This document shows positions 1 through 9,328 of a stretch of 64,000 nucleotides of DNA, piece after piece. The DNA lies in assembly GCA_951812735.1 (NCBI GenBank), contig OX638332.1, positions 1,248,732-1,312,731 of the forward strand, given 5' to 3'. The DNA comes from Candidatus Dadabacteria bacterium. GTDB taxonomy: Bacteria > Desulfobacterota_D > UBA1144 > Nemesobacterales > Nemesobacteraceae. The notes beneath the pieces are model-generated. The model saw nothing but the letters and a program-made list of their open reading frames with translations. It made no database searches and had not been told where the DNA came from. Made by a program: the position numbers and the translations under genes. The first letter of the stretch is position 1, and each line of letters opens with the position of its first letter.

Positions 1-2
1 TG

Positions 3-605
3 TGTGAATTTGCAAACGCCGAGGACGGTCTGGGATTCATACATCCTGTAATCCGGTCTATTATTCTCCATTTCTGGTTAGCATATGATCATCCGTTTTT
101 TGACGGCAACGGCAGAACGGCCCGGGCATTGTTTTACTGGTCCATGCTTCGCCATGGGTACTGGCTGTTTGAGTTCATATCGGTATCCGAAATAATACTC
201 AAGGGCAAAGCGCGATACGTTAAGGCGTTTTTATATACGGAAACCGATAGAAACGATCTCAATTATTTCATCATTTACCATCTTGGGGTAATACAAAGAG
301 CCATAAGGGCCCTGCACGATTACATAGCTAGAAGAACCGGTGAATTAAGAGAACTTGAATCGCAGATTAAATCTCTGGACCTGCTCAATCACAGGCAAAG
401 AGATTTGATCGACAGCGCTCTCAGACATCCGAACCGTGACTATACGGTTAAAGGTCATCAAACGGTTCATAATGTCGTGTATCAGACAGCCCGAACGGAC
501 CTGCTCGAACTGGTGGAACTGGGTCTTTTTGAGAAACGGAGGCGTAGAAGATCATGGGTTTTTGAGCCGGTGTCCGGCCTCGAAGAAGCACTCGGGAAAC
601 TCTGA
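3..605 (+). CDS. Fic family protein, 3' part (5' end outside the window)
   Basis: The open frame enters from the left edge (frame 3) and ends at TGA 603-605, giving about 200 visible residues. Positions 90-125 encode HPFFDGNGRTAR, the Fic active-site motif HPFx(D/E)GNGRxxR, with the catalytic His and the nucleotide-binding GNGR loop intact. Fic enzymes usually transfer AMP from ATP to a protein hydroxyl group. The C-terminal ~60 residues, with a stretch of arginines and a TDLLELVELGLF segment, look like the winged-helix domain common in two-domain Fic proteins. The inhibitory helix and the true start are not visible, so its regulatory class cannot be read here. Confidence 0.9.
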   Translation, partial: CEFANAEDGLGFIHPVIRSIILHFWLAYDHPFFDGNGRTARALFYWSMLRHGYWLFEFISVSEIILKGKARYVKAFLYTETDRNDLNYFIIYHLGVIQRAIRALHDYIARRTGELRELESQIKSLDLLNHRQRDLIDSALRHPNRDYTVKGHQTVHNVVYQTARTDLLELVELGLFEKRRRRRSWVFEPVSGLEEALGKL

Positions 606-785
606 CCGGTTCCGTTTTTTTAAACAATTCGTAAACCGGTGTTTGTTGCCTGGAGTGCCCCGGTATTTTATCGACTTATCCGATATCTATGAGCGACGGG
701 GAACTGCCCTTGGGTCTTGAAAAACACTCCGCAGGCATATACGATAGAAGTTCTGTAAAAATTTTGGTGCAAGGAGAAGTTAGAA

Positions 786-1445
786 ATGAAAATTTCACTT
801 TTAGGCGGAACGGGAGACATAGCGGAAGGACTGGTTCTGCGGTGGTCAAGAGCGGGGCATGAGATCTACATAGGTTCTAGAAGCGAGGAGAAGGCGCTCG
901 GCATAGCATCGGGTCACGTGGAAACGCTCGAAGGGCTCGGCATAGAATCGAACATACACGGCATGGCGAACGCCGATGCTGCCGCGGCTTCTGAGATAAT
1001 AATAATAAGTATTCCGCCGGAATACGCAGCGGCCACGGTAGCCGGATGCGGGGACAGCATCACCGATCAGATAGTCGTAACCCCAGTGGTTTCGATGAAA
1101 AGGGAAGGCAAGACTTTTCTGTTCGATCCTCCTGCGCAGGGCTCTTCGGCTCTTGAGATAAAGGAGGCGCTTCCGGAGACGGCGAGGCTAGTGTCCGCAT
1201 ATCACAACCTTCCCGCAAATGAGCTTGCTAAAATAGACGAAGATCTTGATTACGACGTGGTCATATGCGGTGATGACGAGGGAGCAAAAGAAGTTGTCAA
1301 GAATCTTACCGAGGAAATGAAGAACCTTAGGGTACTTGATGCGGGTCCGCTCGAAGTCTCCTCGATGATAGAGTCGCTTACGCCGCTTATCGTTAACCTA
1401 AACGTAAGATACAAGCCCACGCACTTTTCGGTCAAGTTCGTCTGA
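786..1445 (+). CDS. npdG: NADPH-dependent coenzyme F420 reductase
   Basis: 219 residues. It transfers hydride between NADPH and coenzyme F420 in the cytoplasm, linking the F420 pool to biosynthetic reductant. The N-terminal Rossmann loop reads LLGGTGDIAEG (residues 5-15) and is followed by GSRSEEKA (30-37), whose Ser-Arg pair is typical for binding the NADP 2'-phosphate. Length and layout match the TIGR01915-type reductases. The start follows AAGGAG with good spacing. It is a single gene. Other F420 genes in the window are cofE (35.7 kb) and a luciferase-like oxidoreductase (46.5 kb), which supports the assignment over a generic NADP oxidoreductase. Confidence 0.85.
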   Translation: MKISLLGGTGDIAEGLVLRWSRAGHEIYIGSRSEEKALGIASGHVETLEGLGIESNIHGMANADAAAASEIIIISIPPEYAAATVAGCGDSITDQIVVTPVVSMKREGKTFLFDPPAQGSSALEIKEALPETARLVSAYHNLPANELAKIDEDLDYDVVICGDDEGAKEVVKNLTEEMKNLRVLDAGPLEVSSMIESLTPLIVNLNVRYKPTHFSVKFV

Positions 1446-1452
1446 GGCGGAG

Positions 1453-1872
1453 TCATTCTCCGATAATCTGGACAATCACCCTTCTTGTCCTAGGGCGGTT
1501 GTCAAAGTCAACGAGCACTATCTGCTGCCAGGTTCCAAGGAGAGGGCTGCTTTCCGAAAATGGAACCGTAAGCGAGGGGCCGAGCACCGACGCCCTTACG
1601 TGGGAGTGACCGTTTCCATCACCCCATCTGGCATTGTGCGCGTAGTGCATGGCCTCGGGCGCCATTCTTTCAAACGCGTCTTTTAGGTCGGAGAGCACCC
1701 CGCTTTCGTATTCTATTGTCGTGACTGCGCAGGTCGAACCGGCGACAAAAACCGTGGCCGTGCCCGAAGATATATCCGCCTGCCCAAGCTCGCGGCTCAC
1801 GTCAGGGGTTATGTCCAGTATGTCGCAGTCACCCTGGGTGCTTATCGTGAATGATTTCGTTTCAACCGGCAT
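1453..1872 (-). CDS. YjbQ/UPF0047 family protein
   Basis: 139 residues, the normal length for the YjbQ (secondary thiamine-phosphate synthase-like) family. The diagnostic block GNGHSHVRASVLGPS is at residues 86-100, with His89 and His91 and the upstream His76 and His79 forming the conserved histidine cluster. The in vivo role of the family is unsettled; weak thiamine-phosphate synthase activity has been described. It is convergent with the F420 reductase (8 bp gap) and lies 7 bp downstream of the MBL-fold gene on the same strand, so the two are probably co-transcribed. Confidence 0.85.
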   Translation of the reverse strand: MPVETKSFTISTQGDCDILDITPDVSRELGQADISSGTATVFVAGSTCAVTTIEYESGVLSDLKDAFERMAPEAMHYAHNARWGDGNGHSHVRASVLGPSLTVPFSESSPLLGTWQQIVLVDFDNRPRTRRVIVQIIGE

Positions 1873-1879
1873 TTTGTCC

Positions 1880-2854
1880 TCAGAAAAGCGCCAGCTGGCG
1901 CGGTTTTTTAAGTGCCGTTATGTTCCATCCATCCTTTTTGAGTTCGTTTGTGAGGCTGTCGCTGAAATTTCCCCTGATGATTATGTTCCCGGGCCTTGAA
2001 ACATCAAGGTACTCTGAAATCTCGTCGTACCCCCAGTGATTGCTCAAGGGAAACGCCACCTCGGCCCTAAGGGCTGATCTCATAAGCGCTCCGTTTTCCA
2101 TTGAGTGCCCGCTAACCACCGCCACCCTTTTTTTCTTGAGTCTCTCGACGACAGCCGAGTTTCTGTAGGAAAGAGGAGCTATCAGGACATTGTTTTTAAA
2201 ATGCTTTCTTTTTATGCCTCCGTAGGGAGGAATCCTTACGCCGAGTTCCTCGTAGAGCCTGAGTGTCTTGGACATCGCGGGGTGAAGACTCATTTCGACT
2301 TCCCTCACGCCGAGAAAAATTATCAGATCCTGTGCCTTCCCCATGGGGTTTATCAGGATTACGGGGATGCTGTCCTCAAAAAATGTCCTGTTTATGAACT
2401 CGAATATGGATTCCATCACCGCTTCTGGCGGCGGGAAAATGAATTTCGGCGCCCCGTAGGCGCAGTCAACGATCAGCGTGTCGCATCTTCTGAGTTCCGC
2501 GTAGCCTGCCGTGCCGGTGTTTTTGAGCTTGAAGCCCCCCGCGTAAACGATTCTCTGTCCGTCTTTTTCAACAACTACCTGCGCCGCGCCGAGCATCTGT
2601 CCCGAGGGGATAAGCTCAATTGTGTAGCTGCCCAGGGTGAAGGTTTTTCCGTAAGGGGAAGAAAGAACCGCTGAGCCTTTCATCTTTTTCCCGAGAAGCT
2701 TTACAGTTTCAGGTGTGGCGATGATCTTTTCGCTTTTGGGAAGTTTCTCCACGTTCGCGCTTGAGACAAAAGACAGTGGCACGGCCCGTTTCGAATCGAA
2801 GTATATATCGGTGCCGGAAAGCTTTATTTCAGAGCTAGAATTGATCTCCAGCAT
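1880..2854 (-). CDS. Degenerate metallo-beta-lactamase-fold protein (exonuclease/CPSF-like)
   Basis: 324 residues. Overall it resembles the DNA ligase-associated exonuclease / CPSF-like branch of the MBL fold: a GxxxYFDSKRAV strand, IPSGQMLGAAQVVVEKDGQRIVY (82-104), RRCDTLIVDCAYG (122-134), SGHSMENGAL (248-256) and a C-terminal LSNH block (270-273). The metal-binding HxHxDH motif, expected around residues 31-37, reads SSANVEK. The next His (SaGHxLGSAQ) is Gln86, and the LSDHAD Asp is Asn272. It is therefore unlikely to be an active metallo-nuclease and may be a structural or binding paralogue. The frame is fully open, so this is divergence rather than recent decay. Confidence 0.65.
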   Translation of the reverse strand: MLEINSSSEIKLSGTDIYFDSKRAVPLSFVSSANVEKLPKSEKIIATPETVKLLGKKMKGSAVLSSPYGKTFTLGSYTIELIPSGQMLGAAQVVVEKDGQRIVYAGGFKLKNTGTAGYAELRRCDTLIVDCAYGAPKFIFPPPEAVMESIFEFINRTFFEDSIPVILINPMGKAQDLIIFLGVREVEMSLHPAMSKTLRLYEELGVRIPPYGGIKRKHFKNNVLIAPLSYRNSAVVERLKKKRVAVVSGHSMENGALMRSALRAEVAFPLSNHWGYDEISEYLDVSRPGNIIIRGNFSDSLTNELKKDGWNITALKKPRQLALF

Positions 2855-3213
2855 ACGGAATGAAATTTACTTTAGTTTTCCCTTCATAACAAGCGATTGG
2901 TCCCCACTTTGGAGACTCTCTCAGCGGATTTTCTAGCGGTGGTCGATAAAATACCCGCCTGAGGACTGGATCGACTGAAAACCAGTGTTTCAGAGCGGAA
3001 AAAGGCTTGAATCGCTAGACTCTTTAACCCACTGGTTGGTCAGGATTGCCGATTCTGCAGGAATCAGTGTTGTATTCTATCTGAATCAAGCAACTTGGCT
3101 GTCGAATTGCTGGGATGCGGGCTGATGTCATACCGACACTGCTCTCATTACGTCATTACGGAAGCCAGAACCCCGAAATCGTTACGGCGCAAATACCTGA
3201 TTAAGAATTATAA
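2855..3213. other. Intergenic region without a recognised gene
   Basis: About 360 bp between the divergent MBL-fold gene and the Cache protein gene. I found no tRNA, no convincing ORF and no terminator. The right-hand end carries the promoter listed next. Confidence 0.6.
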
Positions 3214-3242
3214 TTGAAATTGGAATTTCGATTTAATATACT
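3214..3242 (+). promoter_or_regulatory. Sigma70-type promoter for the double-Cache gene
   Basis: TTGAAA (3214-3219), a 17-bp spacer and TATACT (3237-3242), about 40 bp upstream of the start codon. The match to the -35/-10 consensus and the spacing are both good, within an AT-rich stretch. Confidence 0.65.
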
Positions 3243-3282
3243 CTGAATAGTACTGTATGTACCTGGCATGAGGAGGATGAAG

Positions 3283-4833
3283 ATGAAAATCATTAAAAAA
3301 AAGAAAGTTTTCAGATTAGTGACGCTGACGGGGGTGTTTTTGTGCGCGCTTTTGCTTGCGGGAGTTTTCTCGGGCGTTTCGGCCTTTGCCCATGAGGCCA
3401 TAACCGGTTCCCACAATGGTCCCTCTACAACGGCGAGCGAAGCGGCCACCGGAGACGCAGACGACATGAAAAATTTTCTGCAGCATGTGTTAAAGCACAT
3501 AACCGACCCTGACTACAACTATCGGTCATTCTCAGAATTCCGTTCGGCTTTAAATGAAGATGGAGGAGTTTTTAGGTCTGGTTCCTTCTACGTGATTTCA
3601 TTGGATCCGACAGACGGACAGGTGATTATACATGGAGCTGATAAAAGCGTTGAGGACAGAAGATTGCTCAGTTCGGAAGACACCGAAGAGGAAGATCTAA
3701 GAATGCTTATTGAAGATGCGAAGGCGGACACGGACCGGGAAGGGGTCTGTAGGGAGTATACGAGGGATGGTGAGACCAGGATGGCTTGTGCGGTTCTGCA
3801 AGCCGGTCGACTTTTGTCAACCCAGTTAAATGCTATAGTCGCTGGCTATGATATTCGTGGAACGGATCTCAGGAAGCTTGAATTTGGGGAACTTCTTGGC
3901 CATAACATTCTGCTTGATGTGTCGGCTGACCAGGTAGAGACTGCAGGTGATTTGGAAGCACAGAAAGATGCTCTAAGGGGCTTTGTGCACTCGGCGATTG
4001 AAGCCTACTTTATAGATTTTTTGCTCAAAGAATCTTGTAACTTCAGCATGGTACCAGGTTTCGAAAATATCAATTTAACTCCACTTACTAGGGATCAAAT
4101 AAAAGGTCTAATCGAGCAGTTTTCTGCTGGAGGAGAGGGATCCACCAACCTGTTGAATGTTTGCAATACTCTTAAGAGTTCGTTATATCGATCTGTGATG
4201 AGGTCAGAAGATGGACCATGGAAGTCCGGTTCCATTTACCTTTTTGCTATGGATGATGATGTGGATGTACAAAGGGTGCTTTTTAACGGACTTGACGCGC
4301 AACTCGAGGACAAAGATCTCAAAGTTTTTGACGAGGCCGGACAAGATGTCGGGAAACTGATTATCAACGAAGTTAGGGATGCCCTTTACGGCGAAGGAGT
4401 TTTTGTTAAATATTGCTGGGACGATCCTGACTACGAAGGAGACGAGGTACGTGACGCGGACGGAAACCCCATACCAGGTAAAACTCCAGGTAAATCGTAC
4501 AAGCTCAGTTACGTAGTAGATATGCTTGACTATATGGGGTTACCAGCTCCTTCAGGTTCCCCGAAATATATCTTCGGTTCCGGTATTTATCCCAAGGAAG
4601 GAGAAGGGGAGTTGCTGTCTGGGTGCGAGTTCTCTCGCGCGGGGAAGGCAGAACCGACGGACGATGACGGGACGGCAGAACCGACGGACGATGACGGGAC
4701 GGCAGAACCGACGGACGATGACGGAGGGTGTGCAGTCTCGGGAATTGGTGATACGCCTCAAAGCACAACGTTCAACCTGTTCCTGGTAGCGTCCGTTCTG
4801 TTCTCGGTTGTTTTCCTTAGAAGACGCGCATAA
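3283..4833 (+). CDS. Secreted double-Cache (sCache_2-like) protein with Cys-containing C-terminal sorting tail
   Basis: 516 residues from the ATG at 3283. The first ATG of the frame (3268) overlaps the ribosome site GAGGAGG (3270-3276), so 3283 is preferred. A Lys-rich signal peptide (to about residue 36) is followed by two diverged repeats of one domain at about 60-180 and 260-435. Each has the pattern G.FY...LD...V..H/NG....L.D; the second ends KLSYV...KYIFGSGIYP, the hallmark of single-Cache_2 sensor domains. Three tandem copies of AEPTDDDGT follow, then GGCAVSG, a hydrophobic helix and RRRA. A Cys before a helix and Arg cluster is the architecture of MYXO/JDVT-CTERM-type sorting tails, suggesting surface anchoring. 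No kinase or chemoreceptor domain is attached. The ligand is unknown. Confidence 0.7.
   Translation: MKIIKKKKVFRLVTLTGVFLCALLLAGVFSGVSAFAHEAITGSHNGPSTTASEAATGDADDMKNFLQHVLKHITDPDYNYRSFSEFRSALNEDGGVFRSGSFYVISLDPTDGQVIIHGADKSVEDRRLLSSEDTEEEDLRMLIEDAKADTDREGVCREYTRDGETRMACAVLQAGRLLSTQLNAIVAGYDIRGTDLRKLEFGELLGHNILLDVSADQVETAGDLEAQKDALRGFVHSAIEAYFIDFLLKESCNFSMVPGFENINLTPLTRDQIKGLIEQFSAGGEGSTNLLNVCNTLKSSLYRSVMRSEDGPWKSGSIYLFAMDDDVDVQRVLFNGLDAQLEDKDLKVFDEAGQDVGKLIINEVRDALYGEGVFVKYCWDDPDYEGDEVRDADGNPIPGKTPGKSYKLSYVVDMLDYMGLPAPSGSPKYIFGSGIYPKEGEGELLSGCEFSRAGKAEPTDDDGTAEPTDDDGTAEPTDDDGGCAVSGIGDTPQSTTFNLFLVASVLFSVVFLRRRA
4648..4728 (+). repeat. Three tandem 27-bp repeats inside the Cache gene
   Basis: Three near-identical 27-bp units starting at 4648, 4675 and 4702 each encode AEPTDDDG plus one residue. 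They form an acidic, Pro/Thr-rich linker just before the C-terminal sorting tail. Copy number is likely to vary between strains. Confidence 0.9.
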
Positions 4834-4973
4834 GAGCTTTCTTGCGATACTGCCATTTGAACGCACCTTGTTGCTGACTCCGAAACAAGGCAGCGAGATC
4901 TCGAATTATTCCCGGCGGGTTCTTGTTTTCTCGGATAAGCATCGGGCAGTTTAGATTTTAGCGACGAAAAATG

Positions 4974-5003
4974 AAAGGGGAATGCTTCTTGGCACTCCCC
5001 TTT
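4974..5003. terminator. Bidirectional terminator between the Cache gene and hsp20
   Basis: AGGGGAATGC (4976-4985) pairs with GCACTCCCCT (4992-5001), with one mismatch, and is followed by a run of T. It lies between two converging genes and can serve both. Confidence 0.75.
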
Positions 5004-5008
5004 TTTTC

Positions 5009-5428
5009 TCAGTTCACTTCTATTTTCTTTGAAGGTTCATCCTGCTTTCTCGGCAGAGTAAGACGCAGGACACCGTCTTTGTAGTCGGCTTTTATGGTTT
5101 CCCTGTCTACGTTTTCGTCAAGGAAGAAAGTTCTCTCAAACACTCCATAGGATCTCTCAACTCTGAGATATCCTTCCTTTTCAGTTTTGTTCTCAAGCTT
5201 TTTTTCTCCCTTTATGGTAAGCCGGTTCTCCTTTATGTCTATGTCAAGGTCTTCCTTGCTTATCCCAGGCAGTTCCGCCGATAAGACGAAATTGTCTCCG
5301 TCATCGAAAATATCGACTTTAGGGCTCCGGCCTGCCTCCGCCGCATCGGGATTAAAAACCCCGGGAAAAACACTTGCAAAATTACGAAAGACGTTTGTCG
5401 GCTCCCACAAATTTACTGCGTATTTCAT
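5009..5428 (-). CDS. Small heat-shock protein Hsp20
   Basis: 139 residues, an ATP-independent holdase that binds unfolding proteins. The alpha-crystallin domain spans about residues 37-135, with KVDIFDDGDNFVLSAELPG at its start and the conserved DGVLRLTLPR near the end. The C-terminal KKIEVN contains the I-x-V oligomerisation motif. The longer frame begins at 5443, but its first codons are themselves the Shine-Dalgarno sequence (ATGGAGGT), so the ATG at 5428 is the likely start. No clear heat-shock sigma promoter was found. Confidence 0.92.
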   Translation of the reverse strand: MKYAVNLWEPTNVFRNFASVFPGVFNPDAAEAGRSPKVDIFDDGDNFVLSAELPGISKEDLDIDIKENRLTIKGEKKLENKTEKEGYLRVERSYGVFERTFFLDENVDRETIKADYKDGVLRLTLPRKQDEPSKKIEVN

Positions 5429-5587
5429 TGTTTTTACCTCCATTATTAATTGAATTTTTTATCCCCATTTCTTCTTCTGCAGTTCCATATTAATCATAGT
5501 TCGCGGGGACTCAAGGAAAAAATTTTTGCTCTCACTGGGTTGTATTTACCCCGAAATAATGGTTTGTTTGATTACGGGAGAATACGC

Positions 5588-7276
5588 ATGGCGAGACGAC
5601 AAGGCGGATACCTGGTAACAAAGGCTCTTTACGACCTCGGAATAAGGGATATCTTCACACTTGGAGGGGGACACATAAACCCCATTTACAGGGCCTGCAC
5701 GGATCTTGGCATAAGGCTTGTCGACACGCACCATGAGCAGGGAGCCGCGATGGCTGCGGATGCCTACGGGAGGCTCAAAAGAACGCCCGGGATATGCTTG
5801 GTGACTGCGGGTCCCGGACTTACAAACGCCCTTACGGGGGTTTCGGGTTCCTACCTTTCCAATTCCCCAATGATATTGATTTCTGGCCGCTCGGGGATCG
5901 AGGAGAATGACAGAATGTCCCTTCAGGAAATAGACCAGGAAGCGATCGTAAGGCCCGTTACCAAGTGGGCCAGGACGGTTTATGAAGTGGCGAGGCTCGA
6001 AGAGTACGTCTCGGCTGCCTACGGAGCGGCGATCTCCGCCAGGCCAGGCCCGGCGTATCTTGGGATGTCCTACGAGATTCTCTATCCCAGTTGTGATGAG
6101 AAGGAGACTTCGCCCGCGAGGGCACCCGTTCCCGATACAGACTGCGAGCCGCCCGATCAGAAGGTCTCGGAATTTTTCCGGATGCTCTCAGCGTCGAAAA
6201 GACCTGTAGTTGTTGTCGGAAGCGGCGGATGGTACTCGGGTGCGGAGGAAAGTCTTTTGGAGTTCGCAGAAAGACTTGGGGCGCCTTTTTTCACGCTTAA
6301 TATGGGGAGGGGGATTCTGCCCGATAACCACAAGTGCTGCTTCGGGGCGGCCTCACCGGCGAGTCCCGGGGGATTTCGGGAAATAAGCGCAAACGCGGAT
6401 CTTATCATTCTCCTCGGCATAAGGCTCAGTATCTACGCCGGATTCGGAAACACCTTAAACCCAGAAGCCAGAACCGTGCAGGTGGATGTTCACCCCGAGG
6501 AAATCGGAAGAAACCGCCCGGCTGATCTCGGGGTTGTCTGCGACCTGGATTCGTTTCTTGCAAAAGCGAATCTTCACGCCCGGAAAAACAAGGTGAGTTT
6601 CGACTTCCACTCATGGATGAAAGAGGCCCGCTCCTCAAGGTCCCGCGCCCGCGCCGCGTTTCGCCGGATCGTATCCAGATCGAAGGGGATCCACCCGGCC
6701 GCAGTCGCGAAAACGGTTTCGGACTATCTCGGGGGAGAGGGGATAATTGCGGTTGACGGAGGGGACTGCCAGTCGTGGACCGATCTTTCGTGCGAGGTGA
6801 GGAAACCGGGACATTACCTAAAGGGAGGCCCGCTTGGCTGCATGGGGGTCGGAGTGCCTTTTGCATTAGGAGCCAAGGTAGCCTTTCCCGAAAAACCCGT
6901 GGTGCTTGTAACCGGGGACGGGGCTGTTGCGATGAACTTCATGGAGATGGAAACTGCGGTAAGGCACTCCATCCCCTTTGTGGTTGTGGTCTGCAACGAT
7001 TCCGCGTGGGGAATGACGAAGCACCAGATAGAGATAACCTATCCCGAAGCGGGGGCGACCCAGGGAGTGGATCTCGGCTTCGTTAATTTTCACGAGATAG
7101 TAAAAGCCATGGGCGGATACGGGGAGAAGATAGAAAGCATAAAAGACCTGACCCCAGGACTGGAAAGAGCCTTTTCCTCGGAACTTCCCGCGGTGCTTAA
7201 CGTGAGGACGGACCCCAACGCGGTAAGCAGCGCCACGCGCGTGATCACGGAGATGATGATGAAGGCGATGGACTGA
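5588..7276 (+). CDS. Thiamine-diphosphate-dependent enzyme (acetolactate synthase / 2-hydroxyacyl-CoA lyase superfamily)
   Basis: 562 residues from the ATG at 5588 (preceded by GGGAG). All three domains of the family are present. The N-terminal Pyr domain has the catalytic Glu in HHEQGAAMAADAYGR and then TAGPGLTNALTG. The central domain is a TPP_enzyme_M type. The C-terminal PP domain has VTGDGAVAMNFMEMETA, the GDGx(~25)N motif that binds Mg-TPP. There is no small regulatory subunit (ilvH-like) gene next to it and no other branched-chain gene nearby, so a biosynthetic acetolactate synthase is less likely than a lyase or decarboxylase. The substrate cannot be told from sequence alone. It converges on lepA with a 25 bp gap. 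Confidence 0.8.
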   Translation: MARRQGGYLVTKALYDLGIRDIFTLGGGHINPIYRACTDLGIRLVDTHHEQGAAMAADAYGRLKRTPGICLVTAGPGLTNALTGVSGSYLSNSPMILISGRSGIEENDRMSLQEIDQEAIVRPVTKWARTVYEVARLEEYVSAAYGAAISARPGPAYLGMSYEILYPSCDEKETSPARAPVPDTDCEPPDQKVSEFFRMLSASKRPVVVVGSGGWYSGAEESLLEFAERLGAPFFTLNMGRGILPDNHKCCFGAASPASPGGFREISANADLIILLGIRLSIYAGFGNTLNPEARTVQVDVHPEEIGRNRPADLGVVCDLDSFLAKANLHARKNKVSFDFHSWMKEARSSRSRARAAFRRIVSRSKGIHPAAVAKTVSDYLGGEGIIAVDGGDCQSWTDLSCEVRKPGHYLKGGPLGCMGVGVPFALGAKVAFPEKPVVLVTGDGAVAMNFMEMETAVRHSIPFVVVVCNDSAWGMTKHQIEITYPEAGATQGVDLGFVNFHEIVKAMGGYGEKIESIKDLTPGLERAFSSELPAVLNVRTDPNAVSSATRVITEMMMKAMD

Positions 7277-7301
7277 AAGTCTCCGTCGGCAAGCTTCGCC
7301 G

Positions 7302-9098
7302 TCAGTCGTTTTTGAGCACGGCAAGGAAAGCTTCCTGCGGTATTTCCACCCTGCCTACCTGCTTCATTCTCTTTTTGCCTTCTTTCTGTTTCTCAAGAAG
7401 CTTTCTTTTCCTGGTGACGTCTCCGCCGTAGCACTTTGAGGTAACGTCCTTTCTCATCGCCTTCACCGATTCGCGGGCTATTACCCGGCTTCCGATTGCG
7501 GCCTGTATGGCCACCTCGTAGAGCTGTCGGGGGATGAGCGACCGAAGCTTCACTATAAGCTCCCTTCCCCTCTCGTATGCCTTGTCCTTGTGGGAAATTA
7601 TCGAGAGAGCGTCAACCGGATTTCCGTTGACCAGGATATCGAGCTTTATAAGGTTTGAATCCTTGTACCCCGCGGGTTCGTAGTCCATGGAAGCATACCC
7701 CTTGGTGACGGATTTCAGGGTGTCGTAGAAATCATAGACTATTTCCGCGAGAGGGAGCTCGTATTCGATTATGGCCCTGTTTTCGGTCACGTAGCTTAGG
7801 TTTTTCCGTATTCCCCTTCTTTTTTCGCAAAGCTCAAATATCTGCCCCAGGTAATCCGAAGGGGTGTGAACGGACACGAGCACGTATGGTTCCTGGAGCC
7901 GGGCGGAGCGGTCGCCGGTTGGAAGTTCGCTCGGGTTGTCGACATGTACTTCCCTTCCTCCCGGGTAGATAGCTTTGTAAATAACCGTGGGGGCGGTGGT
8001 TATGAGGTTCACCTCGAATTCCCTCTCGACCCTCTCCCGCACGATTTCCATGTGAAGCAGCCCGAGAAAGCCGCAACGGAATCCGAAACCGAGCGCAAGC
8101 GACGTCTCCGGTTCATAAACAAGGGACGAATCATTAAGCTTGAGTTTCTCAAGTCCTTCCTTGAGCCTGTCGTAATCTCCCGTGTCGATGGGATAAAGTC
8201 CGCTGAAAACCATGGGCTTTATGACCTTGAACCCTTCGAGGGGGTCTTCAGTGGGACGGTCGGAAGCTGTTATCGTGTCTCCGACCCCGGCTTCGCCGAT
8301 TTCCTTTATCGAGGCGGTTATGAATCCGACCTGTCCCGTTTCGAGCTCCTCAAGTTCCGTGGCCTGCGGAGCGAACGTGCCTATTTTCCTAATCTCGTAT
8401 TTTTTGCCGGTAGCCATAAGCTTTATGCTCATGCCGAGTCTTACTGTTCCTTCGTATATCCTTACCAGCATCACGACCCCTTGGTATGAATCGAACCAGC
8501 TGTCGAATATGAGCGCCTTAAGCCTCGAATCCTCGGGAGTTTTCGGCGGCGGCACGAGTGCCACGATCGATTCCAGTATTTCCTTCGTGCCGGTCCCGTC
8601 CTTGGCACTTGCCAAAACGGCGTGTTCCGTGGAGATTCCGACTATATCCTCTATCTCTTTTTTCACCCTCTCGGGTTCGGCGGAAGGCAGATCTATCTTG
8701 TTTATAACAGGGAGGAGCTCAAGCCCGGAATCGGCAGCTAGGTATGCGTGGGCGAGTGTCTGGGCCTCAACTCCTTGAGATGCGTCAACGACGAGCAGCG
8801 CTCCCTCGCACGCTATAAGGCTTCGCGAAACCTCGTAACTGAAATCGACGTGCCCGGGGGTGTCTATAAGGTTGAATTCGTAGGTTCTGCCGTCATCGGC
8901 CTTGTACTTAAGCCTTACCGCCTGGGCCTTTATGGTTATTCCCCTTTCCCTTTCTATTTCCATGTTGTCTAGGAACTGCTCGGTTTTCTCGCGTTCGCTT
9001 AAGGTACCGGTGAATTCAAGGAGCCTGTCGGCGAGAGTTGATTTGCCGTGATCGACATGGGCTATTATGGAGAAGTTTCGAATAAGGTCCGTTTTCAT
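7302..9098 (-). CDS. lepA: Elongation factor 4 (LepA GTPase)
   Basis: 598 residues. A ribosome-binding translational GTPase that can back-translocate the ribosome. It begins [23 protein letters not shown] (G1 P-loop with DHGKS), then G3 DTPGHVDF and G4 NKIDLP, followed by EF-G-like domains II and III and the LepA-specific C-terminal domain ([22 protein letters not shown]). The longer frame starts at 9122, but MKTDLIRN at 9098 gives the usual family length. Neither start has a strong ribosome site. Confidence 0.96.
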   Translation of the reverse strand: MKTDLIRNFSIIAHVDHGKSTLADRLLEFTGTLSEREKTEQFLDNMEIERERGITIKAQAVRLKYKADDGRTYEFNLIDTPGHVDFSYEVSRSLIACEGALLVVDASQGVEAQTLAHAYLAADSGLELLPVINKIDLPSAEPERVKKEIEDIVGISTEHAVLASAKDGTGTKEILESIVALVPPPKTPEDSRLKALIFDSWFDSYQGVVMLVRIYEGTVRLGMSIKLMATGKKYEIRKIGTFAPQATELEELETGQVGFITASIKEIGEAGVGDTITASDRPTEDPLEGFKVIKPMVFSGLYPIDTGDYDRLKEGLEKLKLNDSSLVYEPETSLALGFGFRCGFLGLLHMEIVRERVEREFEVNLITTAPTVIYKAIYPGGREVHVDNPSELPTGDRSARLQEPYVLVSVHTPSDYLGQIFELCEKRRGIRKNLSYVTENRAIIEYELPLAEIVYDFYDTLKSVTKGYASMDYEPAGYKDSNLIKLDILVNGNPVDALSIISHKDKAYERGRELIVKLRSLIPRQLYEVAIQAAIGSRVIARESVKAMRKDVTSKCYGGDVTRKRKLLEKQKEGKKRMKQVGRVEIPQEAFLAVLKND

Positions 9099-9263
9099 GG
9101 TCAGGCTGAAAGTATAAAGCAATGTCCCTATGTTTCAAACGCCGAGAGGATGTATCGAATCTCAACGAAACCGGATCTTAATCGTTTAGTTTGCGATGGT
9201 TTTTACTAAGGCTCTGGAGAAATAACGATTGTTTCAAATTATTTATTTCCTTTAGATTACGGC

Positions 9264-9292
9264 TTAAACTACGCCGCGTTCTGTGTTATAAT
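9264..9292 (+). promoter_or_regulatory. Promoter for the TonB-dependent receptor
   Basis: A perfect -10 TATAAT (9287-9292) with a weak -35, TTAAAC (9264-9269), 17 bp upstream. The start codon lies about 37 bp further on. No Fur-box-like palindrome was recognised. Confidence 0.5.
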
Positions 9293-9328
9293 CGAAAATC
9301 CGTATCATTTGAACTAAGGAGAGATGAG

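Noticed and set aside
4505..4866. Several repetitive ORFs on both strands around the 27-bp repeats
   Set aside because: They are frame shadows of the tandem repeats in the Cache gene; no start signals or family resemblance.
7271..7307. Hairpin between the TPP enzyme and lepA (GACTGA ... TCAGTC)
   Set aside because: The outer arms are just the two genes' final codons and stops; the inner stem is four base pairs and no T-tract follows.
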